This document shows, piece by piece, positions 24,901-33,249 of a stretch of 54,402 nucleotides of DNA. This DNA is from Prevotellaceae bacterium UBA1716 (GTDB lineage Bacteria > Bacteroidota > Bacteroidia > Bacteroidales > Bacteroidaceae): the NCBI GenBank assembly GCA_002317225.1, contig DCIW01000083.1, positions 1 through 54,402 on the forward strand, read 5' to 3'. The translations under genes and the position numbers were made by a program. The notes beneath the pieces were generated by a model that did no database searches, had not been told where the DNA came from, and was given only the letters and a program-made list of their open reading frames with translations. How positions within the stretch are numbered: position 1 is the first letter of the stretch; every line of letters begins with the position of its first letter.

Positions 24901-26147
24901 TCGGAGGTTCGATATTCAACCCAAATCATGTGAATGAGGTAGTGTATGACTTGCTCGATAATGTTGCTGAGATACAATATGCGATAGAGGGATATTCGAA
25001 ATCGCCATACAACACTGCCTACAATATCATGGACGCGTTCGAAGATGGTTGGAACTCAAACAACCGTATGATTTCATATCTCTTCAACGCTTCGCAGATG
25101 AAAATCCAGGATGAAGAAATACATTACTTGGAACTTTCAGAGATGAACGACGGGGATTGGGAGCATTCACCTTCAGTTACATATAACGGCATGAGGATTC
25201 CAACAAGTTATTTCTCTGGTTACGTCGCAGGCAATGTCACTCTCAAGGCCGAAGAAGTGGCGGGTATGGAATTTATGGGTTGGTATGATGCGCAGACCCA
25301 AGACCTTGTCAGTACTGACCCTGTATTCGAACTTAATCCTGACATCTTCGATTACAGTATGGTAGCGATATATAATCATCTCAGTGCAGACGAACTTCCT
25401 GAAGATGTGCCTCCTATACGCATCAATGAGGTGAGTGCTGCCAATACGGTATATGCCAACGACTACTTCAAGCGTGAGGATTGGGTGGAGTTCTACAACA
25501 CTACCGATGAAGAGATTGACATGGCGGGCATGTTCGTTACTGATAATCCTGAAAAGCCTGAGAAGTATCAGATAAAGGCAGATGCCAACGAGAATACAGT
25601 CATCCCTGCTCATGGATATAAGGTGATGTGGTTTGACAAGAAGCAGGGCATTTCACAACTCCATGCTCCTTACCGACTCGATGATGATGGTGATGTGCTC
25701 TATCTCTCGGCTGCCGACCACTCATGGACTGACAGTCTTGCTTATGCCGGACATGATGGCAACCATACCGTGGGCCGTTATCCTGACGGAAGTGACAGTA
25801 TCTATGTTATGAACACTCCTACTATCGAAAAGAGGAATGTCCATACTTCGTACAGCCGTATAGTGATTGACGGACAACCTGACATTACGGGTATTAAGCG
25901 AATCCAGAAGAAGGATGGACAGTTGGGCATGACCTATGCTGATGCTACTCTTGGCATCAACTCCGAAGAGGCTGTAGGTGCCACTCTCTACGTGTTCGCT
26001 ATGGATGGCAAGCGTGTGATTTCGACAAAGACTTCACTCGTGAAGGGTACGACTCCAGTTTCGGTAAGACAACTTGCGAAAGGCACTTACATCGCTTTCC
26101 TCAAGACTGACAATGGCGGCCATGCTCGCATTAAGTTTGAAAGGTAG
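21966..26147 (+). CDS. Giant secreted CotH-kinase / lamin-tail protein
   Basis: About 1393 residues, start fixed by the promoter at 21938. A signal peptide ends at SYAQ. Then come an unrecognised beta-rich region, a Big2-like Ig domain (about 330-400), a first lamin-tail domain (DDLLVNEVMSG...WIELYNKTDEDL), a chitobiase C-terminal-like domain (KLYYTTNGSVPYES), a CotH-type kinase fold (NGKSYGVINMREPNNKHFV; DWPQNNLKAYRHRDGGKFRF; VVFDLDYTL), and a second lamin-tail domain near 1150 (PPIRINEVSAAN). The C-terminus is type IX-sorting-like (LYVFAMDGKRVIST, LAKGTYIAFLKT, ARIKFER). CotH domains phosphorylate proteins in spores; the role of bacterial surface forms joined to lamin-tail domains is unclear. 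Probably exported to the cell surface. Confidence 0.85.
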   Translation: MKRLFFTLAALIVMGATSYAQTDQTSLDVRMADGSVRPFQLTSAPRATFTNGEMKIAAGDDVTSLPLNDIDSISYSNFGSNVCLLKDEYNNVNVHFDKIYFNKTTFSGKPAFLIEAEDLDMMTESKSADLEVVDVLPDYADRVSGKLLHITSISKSVNPSITFGNYHLTGKYNIYLVTVPGTYVNPEDSIVRTQKIRFACTHYIYNGSSYYNKTVSFANNPDVSGEKLMIDYSDIDTLLVGRSYESPNIAGIDATHTGTMKFQSQKLSSDQTVNDFYLDCIVLVPVDDEGNELTACDMLVMEQSGVTAYVPTAKLDYVEWQKERFAVEEEIDIPYQKTAKLEYSLVPDYVNYAQVIVESENPNIISIDKKGMMTAETPGSTYVTLTDAVGGASARVKVNVTGTTAGADDLLVNEVMSGNIDEFVDPSFNYGGWIELYNKTDEDLIIAGCYVSDDANDLKKFHLSGKAGIVPAKGFRNLWFDHSDYTPDMIPFKLDYDGGTIYISDIDGNLITSQDYPASVARCSYARKTDCGDEWGWTGYPTPEASNAESVFASEQLDDPEVSMQSCIYNGNVEFQVIVPDGAKLYYTTNGSVPYESTGKLSEDGSFSFTSNVAIRFRAYKDGYLPSNVVTRTFINADTYDNMGVDIRDIPIISIVTANANLNSNELGIFVQGTNGRPGNGHSTKYNQNMDWDRPVDFQYLKNGEYVFSQEVDIATCGGWSRTFGTHSSFKIKADKKYYGLKTLDYPFFDNKPYLKNKTLQIRNGGNDYSCRFKDAALQSLISSTDFNLDCQSYQPTLHFINGKSYGVINMREPNNKHFVYSNYGWDSDEIDLFEMSPDSAYVQKCGDREAWLEWYELSKMAADPVTYNEICKRVDIDEYINYLAVQLYLTNTDWPQNNLKAYRHRDGGKFRFVVFDLDYTLQSSSPFNSIFSKKTHRFDTIYPENTRMTAEIEFVTIFDNMIKNDEFRKKFIDTYCMIGGSIFNPNHVNEVVYDLLDNVAEIQYAIEGYSKSPYNTAYNIMDAFEDGWNSNNRMISYLFNASQMKIQDEEIHYLELSEMNDGDWEHSPSVTYNGMRIPTSYFSGYVAGNVTLKAEEVAGMEFMGWYDAQTQDLVSTDPVFELNPDIFDYSMVAIYNHLSADELPEDVPPIRINEVSAANTVYANDYFKREDWVEFYNTTDEEIDMAGMFVTDNPEKPEKYQIKADANENTVIPAHGYKVMWFDKKQGISQLHAPYRLDDDGDVLYLSAADHSWTDSLAYAGHDGNHTVGRYPDGSDSIYVMNTPTIEKRNVHTSYSRIVIDGQPDITGIKRIQKKDGQLGMTYADATLGINSEEAVGATLYVFAMDGKRVISTKTSLVKGTTPVSVRQLAKGTYIAFLKTDNGGHARIKFER

Positions 26148-26199
26148 TGCGTGATGATTTGATGAAAAAGTGGTTCTTCTTCAAATTTTGAAAAGAGAA

Positions 26200-26427
26200 T
26201 CTTTATGGTGCACCAAAGGTGCGAGAAAGAAAAACATGAAAAAACAAATAAAAACTTAAATAAACAACATGTTCGCTTAAGCGAAAAAAGGTTTTCATGG
26301 TTTTTACAGGTTTTCATTGGTTTTTACTTCGTCCACCGAAGGTGTAAAAATAAAATTCAACGACTTAGAAGAATAAACGTAAAAGTTTTAACATAAATGT
26401 ATAACAATGTAAAATTAAAACCTAAGT
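26200..26427. other. Leader region of the FAS1 operon, with short palindromes
   Basis: AT-rich, non-coding. It has short palindromes (GCACCAAAGGTGC near 26212; TTCGCTTAAGCGAA near 26273) and an A-rich half facing a T-rich half that ends in CACCGAAGGTG (26335-26345), as in a loose inverted-repeat element. No clear TAnnTTTG box precedes the gene at 26428, so the operon promoter is not located. Confidence 0.4.
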
Positions 26428-27816
26428 ATGATTAAACGTTTTTTTGCTGCGATGATCGTGGCAGTAGTTGGTGCAGCAAGTTGTTTTGCACAACAGGCAG
26501 ATCCAGAGTTGGAATTTGTGCTTGAACTCAGAGTGAAGTTGGGTGGTGCTTTTAGTGTAGGTAAAGTGACACAAGGTAACCGCTTCGTTATCCCAATCAC
26601 AGGTGGTACGTTCGAAGGCCCTAACATCAAGGGTGAGGTGCTCAGCGGAGGTGCTGACTACCAAATGCAGAATATGGACAAGGGACGCACCGACCTTGAG
26701 GCCATCTACTGCATCCGCACTGATGATGGTGTAAATATCCACGTTCGCAACAACGGTATCATTGCTGGCAACTACTTCTATTGCTCTCCAAAGTTTGAGG
26801 CTCCGCTCGACAGCAAGTACGCATGGCTCAACAATGCCATCTACGTTTGCAAGCCTGCAGGATTTATGGAAGGTGGCATCGCATTGAAAGTGTGGAAGGT
26901 ACGTGATGCATTCAATTTCGAAAGTACCATTCAGCCTATCCAACCAATCCCTAATGATTACCGCCAACCAGCAGCACATCAGGGTACGATTGAAGAGTTC
27001 AAATATACTGCACATAAGGACGGCAAGACTCTTCAGAAGCATGCACGCGTATATCTCCCTTACGGATACAAAGCAAAGGACAAGAAGACTAAGTATGATG
27101 TGCTCTATCTGATGCATGGTGGTGGCGACAAGACCACTTCGTTCCTCACTCCTCCAAAGGATTGGTTGCCACTCCGAAACATTCTCGATCACCTCATTGC
27201 CGACGGCAAGATGAAGCCAATTATCGTGGTTTGTCCTACTTTCTACGACGATGATGAGAACATCGGTTCGAACGGTATGAATGATGGTATCGCAAGAACG
27301 CGCGACTTCCATATCGAACTCCAAAACGACCTTATCCCAACTGTTGAAAACGCTTACAACACTTATCTTCAGGGCAAGGACAGCATAGCGGTGACTAAGT
27401 CTCGTGACCATCGTGCTTATGGTGGTTTCTCGATGGGTGCCCTCTCCACTTGGTTCCAGCTTGCATACGGTGTGAATGCAGTGAAGCATTTCCTCCCTCT
27501 CAGCGGTGACCTTTGGGTGTACAACGACAAGGGCGAGAAGCAGGAGCCTAAGGTTGCTGCCCAGTGGATCAACAAGCAGTTGGAGGCTTCGCCATTCGTT
27601 AATGATTTCCAGGTTTATGGCTACACAGGAACTGAGGACCTTGCAGGCAATCCCCAGAAGAACCTTACAGAGGCACTGCACAAGTATGCTCCTGTGTTCC
27701 GTTATGCCACTCCTGATGCCAACCTCCGTTTTGCAATGAAGAAGGGTGGACAGCATTATTATGGCGACATCAACGAGTATTTGTATTGGGCTTTACCATT
27801 GATTTATAAAAAATAA
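26428..27816 (+). CDS. Secreted DUF3237-esterase fusion (feruloyl/acetyl esterase-like)
   Basis: A 462-residue exported protein; signal peptide 1-22 (MIKRFFAAMIVAVVGAASCF). Residues about 28-170 are a DUF3237 domain: GNRFVIPITGGTFEGPNIKG, EVLSGGADYQ, IYCIRTDDGVNIHVRNNGI. Residues about 185-460 form an alpha/beta-hydrolase of the esterase D / CE1 group: ARVYLPYGY, DVLYLMHGGGD, nucleophile serine in GGFSMGALSTW, and a likely catalytic histidine in GGQHYYG. CE1-type enzymes remove feruloyl or acetyl groups from plant polysaccharides, but the substrate here is not shown. It opens a five-gene operon with gaps of 5-24 nt that continues with FAS1 proteins, an unusual partner set. Confidence 0.85.
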   Translation: MIKRFFAAMIVAVVGAASCFAQQADPELEFVLELRVKLGGAFSVGKVTQGNRFVIPITGGTFEGPNIKGEVLSGGADYQMQNMDKGRTDLEAIYCIRTDDGVNIHVRNNGIIAGNYFYCSPKFEAPLDSKYAWLNNAIYVCKPAGFMEGGIALKVWKVRDAFNFESTIQPIQPIPNDYRQPAAHQGTIEEFKYTAHKDGKTLQKHARVYLPYGYKAKDKKTKYDVLYLMHGGGDKTTSFLTPPKDWLPLRNILDHLIADGKMKPIIVVCPTFYDDDENIGSNGMNDGIARTRDFHIELQNDLIPTVENAYNTYLQGKDSIAVTKSRDHRAYGGFSMGALSTWFQLAYGVNAVKHFLPLSGDLWVYNDKGEKQEPKVAAQWINKQLEASPFVNDFQVYGYTGTEDLAGNPQKNLTEALHKYAPVFRYATPDANLRFAMKKGGQHYYGDINEYLYWALPLIYKK

Positions 27817-27821
27817 ATATT

Positions 27822-28328
27822 ATGAAAAATTACTTTTTCAAAACTGTGTTTCTGCTTGCAGCATGTCTGGTGAGCAGTTTCGCAATGGCTGAGGGCAACG
27901 TGCATTATGTGATGTACGTGAACCTGCAGAACGGTGGTCAGGATGTCTATTATGTATCGGACAATCCTGTGGTCTCGTTCAATGATGCAGGCGTGAACCT
28001 CAAGACAAACAGTGTCGAAGTGAACTACAAGATCGACGACATCAAGAATTACACCTTCAAGGCTGCTGAAGAGACAAGTGTGCAGGACCTCCAACTCAAG
28101 GAATCACGCACTCGTTTTGCCGTGCAGTATGTTGACAACAAGACTGTTATCATTCGAGGTATCAGTGCTTCGGAAGACATCGCTGTGTATTCGGTAGGTG
28201 GCAAGAAGATGAAGGTCAGTGTGAACCGCACTTCGGATGGTGCTGTGGTTTCGCTCGATGGAATGGTCAAGGGACAATATGTCGTAAGCGTTGGCCCTAA
28301 GATGTCGGTTAAAGTATTAAAGAAGTAA
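27822..28328 (+). CDS. Small secreted tailed protein in the FAS1 operon
   Basis: A 168-residue exported protein with a signal peptide (MKNYFFKTVFLLAACLVSSF). The middle has a short beta-rich segment (VHYVMYVNLQNGGQDVYYVS; VVSFNDAGVNLKTNSVEVNY) of the kind that starts other Bacteroidales surface proteins. From about residue 110 the sequence (EDIAVYSVGGKKMKVS...GMVKGQYVVSVGPKMSVKVL) is a type IX-sorting-like C-terminal domain, so almost half of the protein is the sorting module. It starts 5 nt after the esterase and ends 6 nt before the first FAS1 gene. No catalytic motif. Possibly an anchor or assembly partner for the operon. Confidence 0.7.
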   Translation: MKNYFFKTVFLLAACLVSSFAMAEGNVHYVMYVNLQNGGQDVYYVSDNPVVSFNDAGVNLKTNSVEVNYKIDDIKNYTFKAAEETSVQDLQLKESRTRFAVQYVDNKTVIIRGISASEDIAVYSVGGKKMKVSVNRTSDGAVVSLDGMVKGQYVVSVGPKMSVKVLKK

Positions 28329-28334
28329 GCAGAT

Positions 28335-29993
28335 ATGAAACGACTATATATCTCATTGATAGGTGCGGCATGCTGTATGTGTGCCAGTGCCCAGGAATAT
28401 CTCAAGACCCAGGACGGTGTGTATATTCCGCTCGACAAGGTGGTCAGCATTAAGACTTCGGTACGCGAACACGAAGGTGCCATATCGAAGCAGCTCGAGA
28501 AGAATTCTGACATATCCATTTATACTGAAGCACTCAATGCTACAGGACTTATGGATGCCCTGAAGTGCTACGAAGACCCTACTTACGGATGGCGTAGCGA
28601 CCAGGACCGCATCGACTCGTGTACATGGACCAATAGTGCCCTTTGCGTTATGGGTGATGCAGAGTATGATAATGTGGCTTATCCCGAAATACGCAAGTAT
28701 GAGCATACCATCTTCATCTGTCCTGATAATGTGCTCAAGAGCAAGTATGGAATCACTTCGCTCTCTGATCTTCGCAAGAAGGCAAAGGAAGTTTATGATG
28801 CAGTTTATCCTGAAGATGCAAGCGTTACGGACGAGAAGGACAGTCGCAACTCGCTCAACCGCTTCATGGCATATCATATTCTCAACTTCACGGGTGATTA
28901 CTACAAACTCACTGCATATGATGGCGATGATGGCAAACTGCAGTTCAACTTCAACCGCAAAAAAATGGACATCGCTGCATGGTATGAGACTATGATGCCT
29001 CATTCGCTCATCAAGTTCTCGTATCCTTCGGGCTCGCAGTCAGGACTCTTTGTCAACCGTCGCGGTGTGCAGAGTAGGGCAGACGAGCGTGGTGTGTATG
29101 TGTGTGGTGCCAAGGTCACTTCTCCTACGGATATGGAAGTGGACCAGACATGCGTAAATGGTATGTTCCATTATGTAGATGATATCCTCGTGTATGACAA
29201 GACCACTCAGACCGTCGTGTGTGATGACATCATCCGTACCGACTGCAACACTCTCTCACCTGACTTCATGACCCGCCTCACGGATGGCGACATGGCTCGC
29301 GGACACAAAACCCGTGCATCAAGCAATAATGGTATGTACGGAAATGGTGCCCAAGGTCCGAATGCTGCATCCAATGTGAATACATGTATCGGCTTCAAAC
29401 CTGGATATGTTCGCAATTTTGAGTTTGATGAAGACACACACATACATGTCCGCAACCGTTGCCTCGACTTCTGGAGCTACGAGGGCGATGCAGTATTGAT
29501 TCAAGGCAAGTGTGACGTGAAGGTGAAACTTCCTTCGGTGCCTGCGGGAACTTACGAGGTACGTCTCTTCACCTGCACAGGTTTCACCTCTTACGGAGTG
29601 GTTGCTTTCTATATCGATGATGTGATGCAGGTATGGCCGGTTGACCTCAGAAAGGGCGGTTACGAACTCTTCAACAATAAGAATGATAATGAACTTGGTG
29701 ACCCAGAAGTGATTGCTGCGTTCGACAGAACAGCCCACAACAAGGGATGGATGAAGGGACCTGGCGTATACGAACCGGGTACACGTTCGGCTTATTCGTC
29801 AGCAACCCCAATGCGTAACCTCTCTAACACGGTACGATGTGTAGCGGGTACGTTCACTACTGACGGTAAGTCCGACCACTATCTCCGCATGCAACAGGTG
29901 CTAAAAGAGAATGCCAGTCTCAGTTTCGACTATATAGAACTCGCCCCAAAGACTGTTTATGACGGAGATGAATATAAGGAATCAATTTGGTAA
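28335..29993 (+). CDS. Secreted fasciclin (FAS1) domain protein
   Basis: A 552-residue exported protein with a signal peptide (MKRLYISLIGAACCMCASAQ). Residues about 55-210 fit a FAS1 adhesion domain: SIYTEALNATGLMDALK, TIFICPDNVLKSKYGITSLS, and SLNRFMAYHILNFTGDYYKL with the usual H2-box tyrosine/histidine. A C-terminal domain (about 380-545) contains VKVKLPSVPAGTYEVRLFTC and a final FDYIELAPK, resembling a jelly-roll seen in the downstream gene as well (GLLPGDYTITVTFAPN...RIAQIEVKPKK). FAS1 proteins mediate adhesion or matrix contacts. No lipobox or short tail is visible, so anchoring is unknown. Confidence 0.8.
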   Translation: MKRLYISLIGAACCMCASAQEYLKTQDGVYIPLDKVVSIKTSVREHEGAISKQLEKNSDISIYTEALNATGLMDALKCYEDPTYGWRSDQDRIDSCTWTNSALCVMGDAEYDNVAYPEIRKYEHTIFICPDNVLKSKYGITSLSDLRKKAKEVYDAVYPEDASVTDEKDSRNSLNRFMAYHILNFTGDYYKLTAYDGDDGKLQFNFNRKKMDIAAWYETMMPHSLIKFSYPSGSQSGLFVNRRGVQSRADERGVYVCGAKVTSPTDMEVDQTCVNGMFHYVDDILVYDKTTQTVVCDDIIRTDCNTLSPDFMTRLTDGDMARGHKTRASSNNGMYGNGAQGPNAASNVNTCIGFKPGYVRNFEFDEDTHIHVRNRCLDFWSYEGDAVLIQGKCDVKVKLPSVPAGTYEVRLFTCTGFTSYGVVAFYIDDVMQVWPVDLRKGGYELFNNKNDNELGDPEVIAAFDRTAHNKGWMKGPGVYEPGTRSAYSSATPMRNLSNTVRCVAGTFTTDGKSDHYLRMQQVLKENASLSFDYIELAPKTVYDGDEYKESIW

Positions 29994-30017
29994 TGATCAG
30001 GTAACGAAGTTTAGTAT

Positions 30018-31484
30018 ATGAATAAATATTTTTTTACAATATGTTTCTTGCTCAGCAGTGCTGCCACCTTTGCTCAGAACCCAAAGGAGATGGTCATTAC
30101 TGTAGAGTATAAGAACGATGCGGGCGAAGTGCAGACACTCGATGTCTCTTCAGTCGGCAAGAATTCGTTCACTTTCGTAGGTGGTAAGGGCGTGGTGAAG
30201 CACTACGTTTATGGTGCTGCCTACAACGAGGAGACAAGTCAGGAAGACAACCAGAATGTCTATGCATTCCATCTCGATGTACTGCCTTCGAGAGCAAGGG
30301 TGGTGGTCAACACTACTGCTGCCTTTTCGGGTACAGGCATTATCCTTTCGAAGGAAAGCACAGCTGATGTGGCTTCGGAAATGGATGCACTTGTCGCTAT
30401 GAACAAAAACTCTAATAGAGGAGCCATAAGTGCTTCTGTATTATATGATAATAAGGTAGTTGCTTATATGGTAAATGATGAGGTCCGAAAGGGCCAAGTC
30501 AATATTGCCAGTCTCGATGTGACCGACCTTGAGTATATGACAACATACTATTATCGTCCATTTGTGGTGCTCGAAAAAGGCAAGTATATGTTGGGTTCGG
30601 AGAAGTCGTTCACAACAATCCGTACTATCGAAGCAGCACTTGTAAACGAACCTCAGTTGGCAGGAATGAACCATTTCGATGCGGCATCAGGACTTTGTCT
30701 CAATGCAAATGCTCTCAAGCAGATTATGCAGTCGTGGAGTTATAGCAACGAGGAGGTCAACGCTTATCAGTTGGACAATATCGGCAAGTTGTTCATGTCG
30801 CAGATTGATGAAACGAATATTGACGAATTGAAGTCTCAGTCAACAGAAAAGATTGTTTGTACTGATGGCACAATATGCATTGTGGATAAGGTAAGTGCTA
30901 ACGCTCTCGCAAAGGCGGTTGCTAACCTTGAGGCTCCATTCACTTTCGATCCATCGACAGCGGTGAACTGGGGTATGGACAGCAAGGGCGCATACCTTTT
31001 TACTAAGTACTGCTCGGTTGATACGATACAGAATATCACTGATCCTAACTATGTTTACGGCAGTTACATCAGTGCTTCGCCTTCGTCGTCAACATCCAAT
31101 CCTTTCCTCGGAATCAATATTCCTGACGGACTTCTTCCTGGTGATTATACCATTACGGTTACTTTTGCCCCAAATACTATCGACATGGATAATTCGCTCC
31201 CTAACCGTATGTATATCGACATCTACGAAGCAATAGTTGAACAAGATGCAAAGCAAGGCACATACCCAACTACGGGCACACATATTCCTAATCCGGACGG
31301 AAGTGGCAACTATTTCCTTCCAAACAATGGTAAGAATATAGATAAGGTGTCGTTCGATGTTACGATAGGTGATAGTTTTGCAAGTCCGGTACTGCAGTTT
31401 AAGTCGCAGGTCACTTCCAAACTTGCCTCGACATACGACAGAACTCTGCGTATTGCACAGATTGAAGTGAAACCAAAGAAATAG
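30018..31484 (+). CDS. Secreted protein of unknown function in the FAS1 operon
   Basis: A 488-residue exported protein, signal peptide 1-19 (MNKYFFTICFLLSSAATFAQ). Residues about 80-200 look like a fibronectin/Ig-type beta-sandwich (YYRPFVVLEKGKYMLGSEKS). A region around 235-310 has a FAS1-like helical layout (ALKQIMQSWSYSNEE; CTDGTICIVDKVSANALAKA) but lacks clear H1/H2 boxes. The C-terminal 150 residues resemble the C-terminal domain of the preceding FAS1 protein. It lies 24 nt after that gene and 9 nt before the next FAS1 gene. I read it as a diverged paralogue of the operon's FAS1 proteins; function unknown. Confidence 0.65.
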   Translation: MNKYFFTICFLLSSAATFAQNPKEMVITVEYKNDAGEVQTLDVSSVGKNSFTFVGGKGVVKHYVYGAAYNEETSQEDNQNVYAFHLDVLPSRARVVVNTTAAFSGTGIILSKESTADVASEMDALVAMNKNSNRGAISASVLYDNKVVAYMVNDEVRKGQVNIASLDVTDLEYMTTYYYRPFVVLEKGKYMLGSEKSFTTIRTIEAALVNEPQLAGMNHFDAASGLCLNANALKQIMQSWSYSNEEVNAYQLDNIGKLFMSQIDETNIDELKSQSTEKIVCTDGTICIVDKVSANALAKAVANLEAPFTFDPSTAVNWGMDSKGAYLFTKYCSVDTIQNITDPNYVYGSYISASPSSSTSNPFLGINIPDGLLPGDYTITVTFAPNTIDMDNSLPNRMYIDIYEAIVEQDAKQGTYPTTGTHIPNPDGSGNYFLPNNGKNIDKVSFDVTIGDSFASPVLQFKSQVTSKLASTYDRTLRIAQIEVKPKK

Positions 31485-31493
31485 TCCATCCTC

Positions 31494-32720
31494 ATGAAAA
31501 AGATATTATTTGCATCCCTGATGCTTGCTTCGGTGGCGGCATCAGCACAGAATACGGTGATGACCGAAATGAAGAATGCCGACAATGCGAAGACCTACTC
31601 TGGTGTGGTGGAGCAACTCGGTAGGAATGTTCTCTTCTCTCTTCCTCAGTTGAAGGTGACGGCAATCGTTCCGACAGATAATGCCATGAGCACTTATGAG
31701 ATGCCTGCGTCGTATGTGCAGAATAACCGTTTGGGTTATATAATTGACAACCTCACTATCAAGAGCGGTCTCGAACAAGGCAAGAAGTATTATAAGACTA
31801 AGGGCAACAGTTACATCCGCATCGAACAGAATGGTGGTGGTTATGTGGCTTACAATTCTGCTGACAGCAAGGGTGTTTCGCTTCAGGCCAAAGAGACTGA
31901 TAACGGAACAGTGCTTTATGCGGACGAACTTATTGGACCGATAATGAAGAGCGTAGTTTCCACCCTTGATGAAATAGAAAGCTTCTCGGAGTTTACCAAA
32001 GTAATTGCAGCGAGTGGATTCCATACTTTGTTCGACCCAGTATCGAAATATTATTCTGCTGATTCAAAAGGTTGTATGATGGCTGCCAGAGGTCGTGGAG
32101 GCATAGGAGCAGAAGATACTGAGTCTATGTATAAGTTATTATATATCGTTGACGATTATAACTACACTCTCTATGTTCCAACCAACGAAGCAATGAAGCA
32201 GGCATACGCAGCAGGACTTCCAACGCCTGAAATGTATTACAAAGCATTGGAAGAAGATCTTGATGCTGGTATCGAACCATACTATGATTCAAATTCGAAG
32301 GCTGCAATGATTCAGGAAGTTTTGCGTAACTTTGTCAAGTACCACCTTCAGGATAATGCCATCTTTGTTGACAAGGGGTTTGAGTCGGGTTCGTACAAAA
32401 CTGCAAAGTATAAGTTGGTTCAGGCAAGCACTGCTGGCAAATACAAGATTGGTACTCCTTACGCACTCAAGGTTGAGGTGTCACCTTCAGCCATGACCGT
32501 TACCGATGCGATGGGCAATACTCGCAAGGTGCTTTCGGACGACAAGCTCCGTAACATCATGGCAAACGACATTTGGTACGATACCAACCCTTCAAATGGA
32601 CTGAAGAATGCTAAGATTGTGAAGTCGGGTTTTGTTGCCATCCAAGGCATCGATGGCCCGCTCTACTATGACACTTCCGAACAGTTCGAATACAAGTATT
32701 ATCCTACTGTAACCGAATAA
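31494..32720 (+). CDS. Secreted FAS1-like protein, last gene of the operon
   Basis: A 408-residue exported protein with a signal peptide (MKKILFASLMLASVAASAQN). Two FAS1-like halves can be seen: residues about 20-150 (LKVTAIVPTDNAMSTYEM; NNRLGYIIDNLTIKSGLEQG) and about 155-370 (FTKVIAASGFHTLFD; YTLYVPTNEAMKQAYAAGLP; RNFVKYHLQDNAIFVDKG). The phrases VPT-[DN]-[NE]-AM and F-x-x-YHL are FAS1 hallmarks. It ends with a strong hairpin terminator at 32743-32815. The operon therefore encodes two FAS1 proteins plus a third probable relative. Confidence 0.75.
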   Translation: MKKILFASLMLASVAASAQNTVMTEMKNADNAKTYSGVVEQLGRNVLFSLPQLKVTAIVPTDNAMSTYEMPASYVQNNRLGYIIDNLTIKSGLEQGKKYYKTKGNSYIRIEQNGGGYVAYNSADSKGVSLQAKETDNGTVLYADELIGPIMKSVVSTLDEIESFSEFTKVIAASGFHTLFDPVSKYYSADSKGCMMAARGRGGIGAEDTESMYKLLYIVDDYNYTLYVPTNEAMKQAYAAGLPTPEMYYKALEEDLDAGIEPYYDSNSKAAMIQEVLRNFVKYHLQDNAIFVDKGFESGSYKTAKYKLVQASTAGKYKIGTPYALKVEVSPSAMTVTDAMGNTRKVLSDDKLRNIMANDIWYDTNPSNGLKNAKIVKSGFVAIQGIDGPLYYDTSEQFEYKYYPTVTE

Positions 32721-32742
32721 GGTTTTTGCCGACAGAACAAGT

Positions 32743-32815
32743 AAGTAGGTGTTCGAAAATATGATTTAAGGTCTGTTTGATTTTAAGTTATATTTTTGAA
32801 CACCTACTTCTTTTG
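32743..32815 (+). terminator. Long hairpin terminator of the FAS1 operon
   Basis: AAGTAGGTGTTCGAAAATAT pairs with ATATTTTTGAACACCTACTT with one mismatch, extending inward through GATTTAAG/TTTTAAGTT, and is followed by CTTTTGT. Confidence 0.75.
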
Positions 32816-32905
32816 TAAATAAAGAACTCAGATAATGCCAATAGGCAAGTCTCCTTTTCTTTTGTTTTTAAAAAGGAATTATTATTTGGTGACTACTCAT
32901 CTATA

Positions 32906-33144
32906 ACCCCAACGGGGTGGTATTGTACAGGGCAGGGTGTTAACCCTGTTATAAAAATCGTTATATTTTTTTCATAACCCCATCGGGGTGACATTATTGA
33001 CTCCCATTCGGTCGTCGAGCTAAAAGGTTATCATCTAATTTATATCGTAAAAATGTCACCCCCGTTGGGGTTGGCTAACGAGTCCCACACTAATATATAA
33101 CAGGGTTCACACCCTGCCCTAATGTGATTTCACCCCTTTGGGGT
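32906..33144. repeat. Composite palindromic repeat, copy 2 (inverted)
   Basis: It contains the same four CCCCnnnGGGG units (32906-32918, 32969-32981, 33057-33072, 33131-33144). Its left arm (GGTGGTATTGTACAGGGCAG) is the reverse complement of the right arm of copy 1, and the interior GGTCGTCGAGCT matches AGCTCGACGACC of copy 1 in inverted orientation. It fills the gap between the FAS1 operon and umuD. Confidence 0.85.
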
Positions 33145-33220
33145 TTAGCTGAGTAGTTGTATTATTGGTCACTAATAGTTAAAAAATGATTTTTGTAATA
33201 CGTATATCCATATTTATTAT

Positions 33221-33228
33221 TATCTTTG
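33221..33228 (+). promoter_or_regulatory. Promoter -7 box for umuDC
   Basis: TATCTTTG lies 21 nt before the ATG at 33250. No clear inverted LexA-type operator was recognised around it. Confidence 0.65.
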
Positions 33229-33249
33229 CAAAAAAATAAAGCCAATATT

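Noticed and set aside
26422..27756. A 444-codon minus-strand frame
   Set aside because: It is the mirror of the DUF3237-esterase gene, whose signal peptide and catalytic motifs are clear; the mirror protein has no recognisable domain.
26428..32720. Polysaccharide utilisation locus
   Set aside because: No SusC/SusD-like pair, glycoside hydrolase or sensor regulator is in the operon, so the label is not supported.
33226..33249. Earlier TTG start for umuD
   Set aside because: It overlaps the TATCTTTG promoter box, so it would not be transcribed in full.
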